A stretch of DNA of 64,000 nucleotides, from NCBI GenBank assembly GCA_963726825.1, contig CAVSDT010000001.1, positions 186,001 through 250,000 of the forward strand. Reading direction: 5' to 3'. The position numbers and the translations under genes are program-made. Numbering within the stretch: the first letter of the stretch is position 1; every line of letters starts with the position of its first letter. The notes under the pieces are model-generated. The model was not told the DNA's origin, searched no databases, and saw only the letters and a list, made by a program, of their open reading frames with translations. Source of the DNA: DATLGB01 sp963726825 (GTDB lineage Bacteria; Actinomycetota; Thermoleophilia; Solirubrobacterales; Solirubrobacteraceae). Shown here piece after piece: positions 11,513 through 20,919 of this stretch.

Positions 11513-12404
11513 GATGCGGTCGCGCTCCGGGCGCGCCATGCGTCGTAGCGCTCGATGCGGTCCTTCGCCAGGCGGTAGATCGGGTAGTCGACGAAGCGGC
11601 CGTCGACGCGCAGCGAGGCGACGCCCCGCGACTCGGCCTCCTCGAACGCCTCGACGACCCGGCGCTGGCGCTCGGCCTCCTCGTCGGAGAGCGCGGAGTA
11701 GGCGCGCGTGGACCGTCTCGACCTGCGGCGGGTAGACGGTCACGCGGCCCTGGAAGCCGAGGCCGCGGGAGCGCCGGCTGTCGGCCTCGAGGCCCTCGTC
11801 GTCCTCGAGGCGCAGCCAGGGGCCGTCGATCGGCGCGGCGAGGCCCGCCGCGCGCGCGGCGACGACGAGGCGCGAGCGCGCGTAGGCGACCTCGGTGGCC
11901 TCGGGCGTCAGGTCGATGCCGAGCTGCACGGAGAAGTCGCCGGCACCGAAGACGACGGTGTGCACCCGCGTCGGGCGCGCCGGCGAGGATCGCGTCGCAG
12001 TCGCGCGATCCCGCGCGCCGTCTCGAGGAGCACGAGCACGCGGATCGTGCCCGGCGCGAGGCCGGCGGCCTGCCTCGGCCGCGGCGATGCGGCGCGTCGA
12101 GGTGCGCGAGCGTGTCGGCCGACTCGACCTTCGGGACCATGATCGCGTCGACGCCCTCGCACGACGACCGCCGCGACGTCGTCGTCGAGCAGGCCCGTCT
12201 CGATGCCGTTGACGCGCACGACGACCGGCGGAGTGCCGCCCGGCAGAGCCGGCGATCGCCGCGCGCGTCGTCGACGCGTGCGCCGACCTTCTCCTCGTCG
12301 GCGACCGCGTCCTCCAGGTCGATGACGATCGCGTCCGCGCCGAAGCGCGCGACCTTGCCGAGCTTCCGCGTGTCGCTCCCGGGCACGAACAGCAGCGACC
12401 GCAT
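11509..12404 (-). CDS. HpcH/HpaI-type CoA-ester lyase (citrate lyase beta-like)
   Basis: TIM-barrel lyase of the CitE/citramalyl-CoA/malyl-CoA lyase group, cleaving beta-hydroxyacyl-CoA. The N-terminus MRSLLFVPGSDTRKLGKVAR and the motif DAIVIDLEDAVADEEK (acid/metal residues) are diagnostic. IETGLLDDDVAAVVV and LETARGI lie further on in shifted frames. The start ATG 12404 is preferred because GGAAGGA lies 7 bases upstream; an in-frame GTG at 12425 is the alternative. First gene of the minus operon lyase-CaiB-deacetylase-MDR. About 295 residues, with indels from about 12,290 downward. CaiB plus CitE-like enzymes occur together in itaconate/mesaconate routes, which is the basis for the suggested pathway. 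Confidence 0.82.
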
Positions 12405-12515
12405 CAGCTGATCCTTCCAATCCACAGCTTCTCCCTCGTCGCGTCGGAGTGTTAATATTAATATTTCACGACTGGTGCATGAAAGTCAAGGGCGGATGTA
12501 GCGGTCCGCGGTCCG
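12405..12515. promoter_or_regulatory. divergent promoter with perfect 12-bp AT palindrome
   Basis: The 111-base gap between the CoA-ester lyase (minus) and GntR-1 (plus) holds AATATTAATATT at 12454-12465, a perfect palindrome and a rare AT island in this GC-rich DNA. It is a good candidate operator for the adjacent GntR regulator, covering both promoters. It bears no resemblance to the ATGTCSGACAT sites. Confidence 0.55.
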
Positions 12516-13193
12516 ATGTCCATCGAGCCCGCTCCGTCACGAAGACCGAGGCCGCGTTCCGCGCCCTGCGTCAGGCGATCGAGGACGGCCGCTACCACCC
12601 GGGCGAGCACCTGCGCGTCGCAGCAGCTGGTCGAGGAGCTGCAGATGAGCCCGACGCCGATCCGCGAGGCGCTGCGCATGCTGCAGTCCGAGGGCCTGGT
12701 CGTCCATCACCCCCACCGCGGCACGACGGTGGCGGAGTACTCGCCCGAGGACGCCGTCGAGGTCTACCGCGCTGCGGCTGGTCCTCGAGCCGATGGCCGC
12801 CGAGCTCGCCGCCGAGCGCGTGAAGGACGAGCAGCTGCCGAGCTGCGCGCGCGCTGCACGACGGAGCTCGGCGCCGCCGATCGCCGACTCCTACCACTCC
12901 AGACGCTGCCGAGCTCAACGTGCTGTGGCACCGCGCGGTCGTACAACGGCCGCAGCGTCGCGCTACCTGCAGGAGTTCATCTCTCGCCTGTGGCAGGCCC
13001 TGCCCGGGCGCGCGATCTGGCTCACGAGCCGCGCGTCGATGTCCCTCGAGCAGCACGAGCGCGTCACCGTCGCGCTCGAGGCCGGCGATCCCGCAGCGCG
13101 CGCGTTCGCGTGCATGCGCGAGCACATCGAGCTCGGCGCCGACCTCGACCATCGACGCACATGCGCGCCGTCGGCCACGCGGGGCGCTCGTGA
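12516..13193 (+). CDS. GntR-family transcriptional regulator, FCD type (copy 1)
   Basis: DNA-binding repressor with an N-terminal winged helix and a C-terminal FCD ligand domain; about 225 residues. After an early indel the N-terminus reads VTKTEAAFRALRQAIEDGRY, then LVEELQMSPTPIREALRML, the recognition helix, and LVVHHPHRGTTVAEY, the wing. The FCD part includes LWHRAVYN (across a shift), SRYLQEFISRLWQALPGRA and a metal-binding-type HERVTVALEAGDP helix. The start ATG 12516 is tentative because indels affect the first 40 codons. The stop (TGA 13191-13193) overlaps the amidase GTG. Divergent from the lyase-CaiB operon with an AT palindrome between, so likely autoregulatory and local. Confidence 0.8.
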   Translation: MSIEPAPSRRPRPRSAPCVRRSRTAATTRASTCASQQLVEELQMSPTPIREALRMLQSEGLVVHHPHRGTTVAEYSPEDAVEVYRAAAGPRADGRRARRRAREGRAAAELRARCTTELGAADRRLLPLQTLPSSTCCGTARSYNGRSVALPAGVHLSPVAGPARARDLAHEPRVDVPRAARARHRRARGRRSRSARVRVHARAHRARRRPRPSTHMRAVGHAGRS

Positions 13194-14578
13194 GCACCAC
13201 GCTGCGAGGCGCTCGTCGACGATCCCGAGCGCCGCGACGGAGGTGTCCGCGGGCGAGCTCGTCGACGCTGCTCCTGGAGCGCATCGACGCGACCGCCCGG
13301 CCAGCTCAACGCCTTCATCACGCGTCACGCCGGAGCTCAGCGCGCGGGCGGACGCCGCGGCGACGTGACGCGCGCCGGGCCGCGGGCAGCCCGCTCGGGC
13401 CGCTGGACGGGCTGCCGATCGCCGTCAAGGACAACATCGACGTCGCCGGCGTGCGCGGCGACGCGTGGGTCGGCCTTCTTCGCCGACCGCATCCCGCCCG
13501 AGGACGCCGAGGTCGTCCGCCGCCTGCGCGCCGCGGGCGCCGATCGTCGTCGGCAAGGTCGACCCTGCACGAGTTCGCCTACGGCGCGACGACCGACAAC
13601 CCGCACTACGGCACCTGCCGCAACCCGTGGGACCTCGAGCGCGTGCCGGGCGGCTCCAGCGGCGGATCGGGCGCCGCGCTCGGCGCCGACCTCTGCCTCG
13701 CGGCGCTCGGGAGCGACACCGGCGGCTCGGTGCGCATCCCGGCCGCGCTGAACAACGTCAGCGCGATGCGGCCCGACCTACGGGCCTGGTCTCGCGCGCG
13801 CGGGACCTTCCCCGGTCAGCGCCGCGCTCGACACGATCGGGCCGATGGCGCGCTCGGTCGCGCGACGTCGCGCGAGTGCTCGCGGTGATCGCCGGCTACG
13901 ACCGCGAGGACCCGCACGCCGTCGAGCACCCCTTCGACGATCGCGTCGCCGGGCTCGACGAGGGCGTCGCCGGCCTGCGCGTCGGCCTGCCGCGCGGCTT
14001 CTTCTTCGACGACCTCGACCCGGCGATCGCCGCGCGCACCCGCGCCGCGGCCGACGCCCTCGCCGGCCTGGGCGCCGACGTCGTCGACGTCGACGTGTCG
14101 ACGGCGCGGGCGGAGGCGACGCGGGACCGCGACGACCCTGATCCGCGCTGAGGCGACGGCACTGCACGCGAGCGCCGGATGGCCGAGGACCCGGCCGCTT
14201 CGGCGCCGACGTGCTGCGCCGGCTCGAGCTCGGCGATGCGGTCTCCGGCGTCGACGTCGCCAACGCGCTCGGCGAGGTGCGGGCCTGGGGCGTGCGCGTC
14301 CGACGCGTGCTCGGCGAGGTCGACGTCCTGCTCACCCCGACGACGAACGCGACGGCGCCGCTGCATCGCCGACGCGGACATGATCGCCGTCACAGCCCAG
14401 CTCACGCGCCTGACCTACGGCTGGAGCCTGGCCGGCCTGCCCGCGGCGTCCGTTCCGTCAGGCCCGGCCGCCGACGGCCTGCCCACCGGCGTGCAGCTCG
14501 CTGCCGCGCCGTGGCGCGATGCGCTCGTGCTCCGCGTCGCGCCACGCCTACCAGCAGGCGACGAGCTGGCACACCGCT
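13190..14578 (+). CDS. amidase signature family hydrolase (copy 1), frameshifted
   Basis: Ser-Ser-Lys amidase hydrolysing linear amides. The GTG start overlaps the GntR stop (GTGA). Key pieces: LDGLPIAVKDNIDVAG (catalytic Lys), LHEFAYGATTDNPHYGTC, NPWDLERVPGGSSGGSG (cis-Ser region) and LAALGSDTGGSVRIPAALNN (nucleophile Ser). The C-terminal half is readable through VDVLLTPTTNAT and LTYGWSLAGLPAASVPSG. Length is about 460 residues. Extra bases recur: one after 'gcgggcgcc' near 13,542, others near 13,480 and 13,780. The exact stop is unclear because the gene converges on the next one near 14,578. Such amidases commonly finish carbamoyl or amide removal after ring opening. The substrate is unknown. 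Confidence 0.82.
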
Positions 14579-15321
14579 CAGACCCCCATCAGCGAGTTGA
14601 GCTTCTCGTCCTGGAGCACCTCGGGCGCCATGTAGGCGGCCTTGGAGTGCGTCAGGCCGAGTGTCACGAACAGCTCCGCGAGCTTGATCGTCAGCGTGCC
14701 GGGGTTGATCACCGGCACACCGAGCGTCCGGCGCAGATGGTCCACGGACTGGTGCATGGTCGTCGAGCCGATGAGGATCACGTCGGCGTGGTCCTCCTCG
14801 ATCGCCGCGCGGCCCTCGCGCTCCAGCGCCTCGAAGACGATGTCCTCGCGGCCGGCGAGCAGCTGCTCCTGGTCCGGGCGCTTGCCGATCGAGCGGATCG
14901 ACGCGCAGTGGTGCGCCGTGCCGTACTCCGTCATCGTCTTCTCGTACAGCGGACGCCAGCGCTCCCACATCGTGAGGATGGAGAACTTCTTGCCGAGCAT
15001 CGCGGCGACGTGCTGCTGGGCCTGCCCCGGCCCGAGCACCGGGATCGTCAGGCGCGAGCGCAGCGCCGCGAGCCCTGAGTCAGAGACCGTGTCCATGACG
15101 ACCGCGTCGTAGCCCTCGTCCTCGCTCGCGAGCCCCGCCTCGGCGATGTAGGCGTCGAGCAGCAGCAGCTCGTACGCGCTGTCGGCGTTCTTGCACGAGT
15201 TCTTGACGGGGACGAAGTCGTAGTCGACGCCCGGTGTGCGCAGCTCGTCGGGCAGCTGCGCGGCGCGGTTGGCGAGCCCGACCTCGTCGAACGGGAACGG
15301 GACGATGTACTTGATGCGCAC
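14578..15321 (-). CDS. Asp/Glu/hydantoin racemase-fold protein lacking both usual catalytic cysteines
   Basis: Clean 247-residue frame. GTG 15321 is the start, chosen for GAGGAGG 7 bases upstream and 16 bases after the hyuB2 stop. The overall pattern is HyuE-like: N-terminal KYIVPFPFDEVG, then AVVMDTVSDSGLAALRSRL, KKFSILTMWERW, DVILIGSTTMHQSVDHLRR and LGVPVINPGTLTIKLAE. In hydantoin racemases the first loop has a Cys (…ACxxDPG) and the second reads …LGCAGM. Here the aligned positions appear to be Thr and Ser, so the two-cysteine mechanism looks absent. It may be a non-racemising member (isomerase or decarboxylase) or a racemase with other residues. Last gene of the GntR2-hyuAB2 operon, converging with amidase 1. 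Confidence 0.75.
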   Translation of the reverse strand: MRIKYIVPFPFDEVGLANRAAQLPDELRTPGVDYDFVPVKNSCKNADSAYELLLLDAYIAEAGLASEDEGYDAVVMDTVSDSGLAALRSRLTIPVLGPGQAQQHVAAMLGKKFSILTMWERWRPLYEKTMTEYGTAHHCASIRSIGKRPDQEQLLAGREDIVFEALEREGRAAIEEDHADVILIGSTTMHQSVDHLRRTLGVPVINPGTLTIKLAELFVTLGLTHSKAAYMAPEVLQDEKLNSLMGV

Positions 15322-15337
15322 GTGCGCGCCTCCTCGT

Positions 15338-17096
15338 TCAGCGACCCGCGCGGCGACCGCGCGGTCGCCTCGGTGTCGACGCTCTTCGTGCGTCGCGTCG
15401 ATGACGACGCCGTAGTCGCGCTCGGCGGACTCGGCGCTGACACGAGCTCCTCGCATCCAGTCGTGCAGCACGGCCTCCGGGTCGCGCTCGAACGGGTCGC
15501 CGTAGCCGCCGCCGCAGGCCTGCTCCCAGACGAGGACGGCGTCCGCCTCCATCGCGAAGTTCGTCTGCTTGGACTCCAGCGGGACCTCGGTGCCGTCGGG
15601 ATCGATCCGGTACAGGCGCAGGGTGCGGCCCTGCCGAGCCGCCGAACAGGCCGGTCGGCGCCTCGTACGCGCGGTCGGTCTCGGACGTGAACGCGCCGTC
15701 GCCCAGGAAGCGGTTGGCGCGGATGATCCCGATGCCGCCCCGCCACTTGCCCGGGGCCGGCTCGACGTCGCGCAGCTCGTAGCGCTCCGTGCGCATCGGG
15801 AACAGCCAGTCGGTCTCCTCGATCGGCGTGTTGCGCGAGTTGACGGTGAGGACGTCGATCGCGTCGATGCCGTCCTTGCCGCAACGGCCGCCGTAGGAGC
15901 CCTCGTTGATCTCGACGTGGACCCAGTACTCGGACTTCTCGGGGAGGTAGCCGGTGTAGACGCCCACGCCGATGGCGCTCGACCCGGCGGCGACGCTTGT
16001 CCGGGACGACGTCGGCGAGGGCTTGGATGGCGGCGTCGGACGCGCGCAGGATCGGGCACACGCGCGACAGGGCCGAGCGCGGGAACGTGGGGTTGAAGAT
16101 GCTTCCCTCGCGCGCGATGACCTTGATCGGCCGGAAGATCCCGTCGTTCTGCGGGATGAAGTCGTCGAAGGTGGCCTCGTCGAGGAAGACCGATCGGATC
16201 ACCGTGTAGATCGCCGGGCAGGACGCTGCCACCGAACGGCACGTTGAAGCCGGTCACGACGTTGTCGCAGGACTTCGACAGGTCGACCGTGATGTCCGAG
16301 CCCGAGATGGTGATGCTCGCGTGCACGTACAGCGGCTCGCCGCGGTTGCGCCCGTCGTCGTCGAGCCAGCCGTCGGCCTCCCACGTCCCGTCCGGGACGA
16401 GCTCGATCTGCGCACGCATCATCCGCTCGCAGTAGTCGAGGAACGCCTCGACCGAGCCCATCACGGTCTCGCGCCCGTAGCGCTCCAGCAGCCCGAGCAG
16501 GCGCCGCTCGCCGAGCCGGCCGGCGGCGATCATCGCCTCCGTGTCGCCCACGACGTAGCTCGGCGTGCGCGTGTTGTCGATGAAGAACTGCCACAGCTGC
16601 TCGTTGCGCACCCCACGCTCGTAGAGCTTGAGCGAGTCGTAGATCTTCGATTCCGCCCAGACGTCGTGGACGTCGATCGCGATCCCGGGGAACACGCCAC
16701 CGGTGTCTGAGAGGTGGATGGTCGACGCCGACCAGGCGATCAGCTCGTCCTCCCAGAAGATCGGGGATCGCGACGCACAGGTCGGGCGAGTGCGAGGCGC
16801 CGTGGTAGGGGTTGTTGTGGATGATGATGTCGCCCGGGTCGACCTTGCCCTGCAGGCGCCGCATGAAGCCGCGGATGTAGGCCGGGATCGAGCCGATGTG
16901 CATCGGCGTCGTGTCGGACTCGCAGATCTCGCGGCCGTCGGCCGTGAACAGGCCGCCGCCGAGGTCCTCGACCTGCTGGGCCGCCGGGCTGTAGGCCATG
17001 CGCTTGAGCGCGTGGCCCATCTCGAGGCCGATCGCCTGGAAGGCGCCGCCGAGCACCCCGAGGGTGATGGGGTCGATGTCGTCCTTGGTCGCTCAT
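15338..17096 (-). CDS. hyuB: HyuB-type hydantoinase B / oxoprolinase subunit (copy 2)
   Basis: Partner of hyuA2, about 585 residues. The start ATG 17096 overlaps the hyuA2 stop (ATGA). An extra C a few codons in hides the usual KDDIDPITLGVLGGAFQAIG opening. Then follow ICESDTTPMHIGSIPAYIRG, the metal-site-like IIHNNPYHGASHSPDLCVA, a FPGIAIDVHDVWAESKIYD stretch, EGSYGGRCGKDGIDAIDVLT and PGKWRGGIGIIRANRF. Indels occur near 17,080, 16,770, 16,220, 15,640 and 15,400, with clean stretches between. The stop at 15338-15340 is 16 bases before the racemase-fold gene. Closest in motif order to copy 4. Cytosolic; substrate unknown. Confidence 0.88.
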
Positions 17097-19179
17097 GCTG
17101 GGACCTCCACCTCGATGACGATCGCCCCGTGGGGCAGGACCTCCGCGCGCGCTCCCGGTGGCACGACCGTCGTCGAGTCGAGCTGCTCGACGATCGCCGG
17201 GCCGGCGAAGACGGTTGCCCGCCCGCAGGGCGTCGCGGACGTAGAACGGCGTGTCGTGGGTCTGCGCCTCCCCGTCGGGACCGGCGAACACCACGGGCCG
17301 GCGCTCGGCGAGCGCCGCCGGGTCCGGCGCCTCCCCCGCCGCCTCGATCGGCCGCGGCTCGACGGTCGGCATCAGCCCGATGGCGTAGGAGCGCACGTGC
17401 ACGACCTGCACCGGACGGTCGGAGAAGCGGTAGAAGAACTCCCGCTCGTGCGCGGCCTGGAACGCCTCCGCGAGCTCATCGAGCCGGTCCGCGTCCAGCG
17501 GGCCGGGAGGCACGGGCACGAGCAGCTCGTAGGCCTGGCCGACGTAGCGGCAGTCGGCCCAGCGCTGCATCAGCCGGTCCTCGGCTGGCGACCTCGTCGG
17601 CGTCCAGCGCCGCGGTCCCGGTGGCCTCCAGCTCGGCGAAGACCGCCTCGAGGGCGGCCGGATCGGCGCCCTGTGCCTCGACCATCACCGTGCGCTGGGA
17701 CTCGTACTTGAGGTCGGAGTCCAGCAGCCCCATCGCCGAGGTGATCCCGGGGTAGGGCGGCACGATCACGCGCGGGATCGACAGCTCGCGGGCGATCTCC
17801 ACGCCGTACAGCGGACCGCCACCACCGAAGGCGACGAGGCTGAAGTCGCGCGGGTCGAAGCCCTTCTGCACGCTGTTGACGCTGATCGCGTCGACCATGT
17901 TCTGGATCAGGATCCGGGTCACGCCGAGCGCGGCCGCGTCCGGGTCGAGCCCGAGCCCTGCGCCGAGCCGGCCGACCGCGGCGCGGGCGCCGTCCACGTC
18001 GAGCTCGAGGTCGCCGGCCAGGCGGGCCCCCGGACGCAGCCGTCCGAGCACCGCCTGGGCGTCGGTGGCCGCCGGCTCGGTGCCGCCCCGGCCGTAGCAG
18101 ACGGGACCCGGGACGGCCCCGGCGCTCTGCGGCCCGACGCGCAGCATCCCGCCGGCGTCCACGCGGGCCAGGGACCCGCCGCCGGCGCCGATCGTGTCCA
18201 GATCGACCATCGGGACCATGACCTCGTAGCCGCCGAGGTTGGTGTCGTAGAGGTGCTTCATCCGCACCTCCGCGTTCGGCGCGACGCCGATGTCGGCGGA
18301 CGTCCCGCCGACGTCGAGCGTGATGACGCTGCTGAAGCCGGCGGCGCGGGCCGCGGCGATGCCGCCGACGATGCCCGCGACCGGACCGGACATGAGCAGC
18401 TGGGTCGGGCGCGCGGCGGCGCCCTCGACCGTGAGCGTCCCGCCGTTGGACGCCATCAGGTGGAAGTCCGTGTCCGGCGCGATCTCGCGCAGGGCGGTGT
18501 GCATGTTGCGCAGGTACCGGCTCGTCTTCGGGCCGATGTAGGCGTCCAGCGCGGTCGTCGAGAAGCGCTCGTACTCGCGGTGCTGGGGCACCACCTCGTG
18601 CGAGATCGACAGGTGCACGCCGGGCAGCTCCTCCTCGAGGATCGCCTTGATGCGCTGCTCGTGGACGGGGTTGAGGAAGGAGAACAGCAGGCAGACCGCC
18701 ACGGCTTCGACCCCGTCGGCGCGCAGCTGCGCGGCCGCGGTGCGGACCTCCGCCTCGTCGAGCTCGATGTGGATGTCGCCGGGCGGGACGATGCGCTCCG
18801 TCACCACGTGCCGGTTGCGGCGGGGGACGAGCGTCGGCTCGCGCCACGGCAGGTCCTGGTAGATCGAGAACGTCTTCGGCCGCCGGTGGCGCCCGATGTA
18901 GATGATGTCGCGGAACCCCTTCGTCGTCACCATGCCGGTGCGCGACCCGCGGCGCTCGAGCACGATGTTCGTCGCCACCGTGGTCCCGTGCAGCAGCTGG
19001 CCGACGTCCGCCGGCTGTGCCCCGGCCTGCTCGCACAGCTCCCGCAGGCCCGTCATGGTCGCCTTCGACGGGTCCTCGGGCGTGCTGGGGACCTTGTGCA
19101 CGGACGTCACGCCGGTCGTGTCGTCGACCAGCATCAGGTCGGTGAAGGTGCCGCCGACGTCGATCCCGACCCTCAGCAT
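17093..19179 (-). CDS. hyuA: HyuA-type hydantoinase A / oxoprolinase subunit (copy 2)
   Basis: ATP-binding alpha subunit, about 695 residues. The start ATG 19179 (MLRVGIDVGGTFTDLMLVDD) overlaps the isochorismatase-fold gene. Visible motifs: phosphate-1 DVGGTFTD, LHGTTVATNIVLERRG, LLFSFLNPVHEQRIKAI, HREYERFSTTALDAYIGPK, second loop LDVGGTSADIG, GAGGGSLARVD, and GFDPRDFSLVAFGGGGPLYG. The first 530 residues are uninterrupted; indels then occur near 17,585 and 17,215. The stop TGA overlaps the hyuB2 ATG. Operon order GntR-MDR-isochorismatase fold-hyuA-hyuB-racemase fold. The pairing with a cysteine hydrolase recalls N-methylhydantoinase followed by N-carbamoylsarcosine amidase in creatinine breakdown. 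Confidence 0.92.
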
Positions 19180-19874
19180 GCGCCGGCCACCCGCGCGTCG
19201 AGGTGGGCGAGCGTCTCGTCGGTGGACCACACCGTCGCGTACAGGCGCTGCAGGGTGAGCACCGCGTTGTCCTGGTACTCCTGGGCGTCCGTGCCCGTCG
19301 CGTCCTCCACGAGGACGCAGCCGAACCCCTTGTCGGAGGCGTCGCGCAGCGTGCCCTCGACGCACATGTTCGTCGAGACCCCGACGAACAGCAGGTCCTT
19401 GACGCCGTAGGTGTGCAGGATCAGCTCGATCGGGCTCGAGGTGAACGCGCTCGGCGTGATCTTGTTGATGACCCGCTCGGTGGGCTGCACCTCGAGCACG
19501 TCGAGGACCTCGTGCTCGCGCAGGCCGACGCGGTTGCGCGTGGCCCGGCAGAGCTTGGTCATCTGCTCGGAGAGATCGCTGTAGTCCTCGACCTCGGAGC
19601 CGTAGGTGAGGAAGACGCGCCGCATGTCGTGCTCGCGGGCCCACTGCAGTAGCCGCAGCGTGTTCGGGATCACGAGCTCGTCGAGGCGGTCGAAGCGGTA
19701 GGCGGCCTCGTGCAGCCGGCCCTCTGCCGCCATGTTCTGGCCGAGCCCGTGCTCACGCGAGCCAGTCGCGTACATGAGGTCGACGACGACGAGACAGGTC
19801 GTGGCGGGGTCGAGGTCGATGTCGCGGGTGTAGACCGAGACGTAGTCGTCGGGGTTCCTGATCGTGTCGCTCAC
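19173..19874 (-). CDS. isochorismatase-fold cysteine hydrolase (amidohydrolase type)
   Basis: 233-residue cysteine hydrolase, intact. The GTG start (MSDTIRNPDDY) overlaps the MDR-2 stop (GTGA), and the stop overlaps hyuA2. The family triad is visible: Asp in CLVVVDLMYATG, Lys in RVINKITPSAF, and nucleophile Cys in VGVSTNMCVEGTLRDASD. The family includes N-carbamoylsarcosine amidase, maleamate and biuret/ureide amidohydrolases. Tight overlap with hyuA2 argues for cleavage of the carbamoyl or amide product of the HyuAB reaction. It differs from the second isochorismatase-fold gene at 55.8 kb. Specificity cannot be read from sequence. Confidence 0.85.
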   Translation of the reverse strand: MSDTIRNPDDYVSVYTRDIDLDPATTCLVVVDLMYATGSREHGLGQNMAAEGRLHEAAYRFDRLDELVIPNTLRLLQWAREHDMRRVFLTYGSEVEDYSDLSEQMTKLCRATRNRVGLREHEVLDVLEVQPTERVINKITPSAFTSSPIELILHTYGVKDLLFVGVSTNMCVEGTLRDASDKGFGCVLVEDATGTDAQEYQDNAVLTLQRLYATVWSTDETLAHLDARVAGAC

Positions 19875-20899
19875 GGGATGAGCACCACCTTTCCGGTCTG
19901 CTTGCGGCCTTCGATGATCCGGTGCGCCTCTGGCGCCTGCTCGAGCGGGAGCGCCGCGTGGACGTCGGGCGTGAGGCGCCCGTCGCCCATCAGGCGCATC
20001 GTCAGCGCCATCTCCGCCGGGGTGCCCACGCGCGAGCCGATCACCTGCCACTCGTGACGGAACAGCTCGACGAGGTCGATCGGGGGCGTCTCCCCACCGT
20101 GGCCGCCGCAGGTGACCAGCCGGCCGTCCTTGCGCAGGGCGCGCAGGCTGTCCATGAACAGGTCGCCGCCGACGTGCTCGATGTAGACGTCGGCGCCGGC
20201 GCCGTCCGTCATCTCGAGCACCCGGTCGGTGATCGACTCCGTGGTGTAGTTGATGGTCTCGGTCGCCCCGAGCTCCCGCGCGCGGTCGAGCTTGTGGTCG
20301 GCACCGGCGGTCGCGATCACGCGCGCCCCGTTGAGCGCGGCGATCTGGATCGCCGCGTGCCCGACGCCGCTGCCGGCGGCCTGGACCACGACGGTCTCCC
20401 CGGGTTGCAGCTTCGCGCGGGTCACGATCATGTGCCAGGCCGTGGTGAAGACCACCTGGCCCGCCGCCGCCATCTCCGCCGTGACGCCCTCGGGCAGCAG
20501 GTGCGTCGCGTGCGCCGGTGCGAGGACCTGCTCGGCGTAGCCGCCGGGGAACTGCACGCTCATCATCCGCGCGTCGAGGCAGAGGTTGGGCTGCCCGCCG
20601 CGGCAGTAGCGGCAGCGGCCGCACTCGACCTCGTGCTGCGGCCACACCTGGTCGCCGACCGCGAGGTGCTCGACGCCGTCGCCGACCGCGTCGACCGTGC
20701 CGGCGAACTCGACGCCGAGCTGGTGCGGGAGTGGGAGCGGCCAGCGCGACACGCCGGCACGCAGGTCGACGTCGAAGTGGTTGACGCCGCACGCCTCGAC
20801 GCGGATGCGCACCTCGCCCGGCCCGGGCTCAGGCGCCTCGATCTCCTCGTAGCGCAGGACATCTGCGGTCCCGTGTTCGTGGTAGCGAACGGCGTGCAC
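19871..20899 (-). CDS. zinc-type MDR oxidoreductase, copy 2
   Basis: Intact 342-residue medium-chain reductase. The GTG start at 20899 has GGAG 6 bases upstream. Structure: VRYHEHGTADVLRY N-terminus, GVNHFDVDLRAGVSRWPL, structural-zinc cluster CGRCRYCRGGQPNLC, Rossmann fold AAGSGVGHAAIQIAALNGA, and C-terminal IIEGRKQTGKVVLIP. The catalytic-zinc Cys position is Asn, as in the other two copies. Immediately downstream of GntR-2 and overlapping the cysteine hydrolase, so it is the first enzyme gene of this operon. The reaction may be reduction of a ring double bond or carbonyl before hydrolysis; that is inference. Confidence 0.88.
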   Translation of the reverse strand: MHAVRYHEHGTADVLRYEEIEAPEPGPGEVRIRVEACGVNHFDVDLRAGVSRWPLPLPHQLGVEFAGTVDAVGDGVEHLAVGDQVWPQHEVECGRCRYCRGGQPNLCLDARMMSVQFPGGYAEQVLAPAHATHLLPEGVTAEMAAAGQVVFTTAWHMIVTRAKLQPGETVVVQAAGSGVGHAAIQIAALNGARVIATAGADHKLDRARELGATETINYTTESITDRVLEMTDGAGADVYIEHVGGDLFMDSLRALRKDGRLVTCGGHGGETPPIDLVELFRHEWQVIGSRVGTPAEMALTMRLMGDGRLTPDVHAALPLEQAPEAHRIIEGRKQTGKVVLIP

Positions 20900-20919
20900 G
20901 GCGTCTCCTTCGTCGGGGG

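Noticed and set aside
144..14578. Reading the broken hyu, ABC, CaiB and amidase genes as a pseudogene graveyard
   Set aside because: Motifs resume intact after each shift, changes are nearly all single extra bases, and overlapping start/stop pairs are preserved. Sequencing error explains this better.
14578..16695. Apparent HyuB-racemase fusion protein in one 705-codon frame
   Set aside because: The run-through arises from an indel near the hyuB2 end. A stop at 15338, an RBS and a GTG at 15321 in the expected places show two separate genes.
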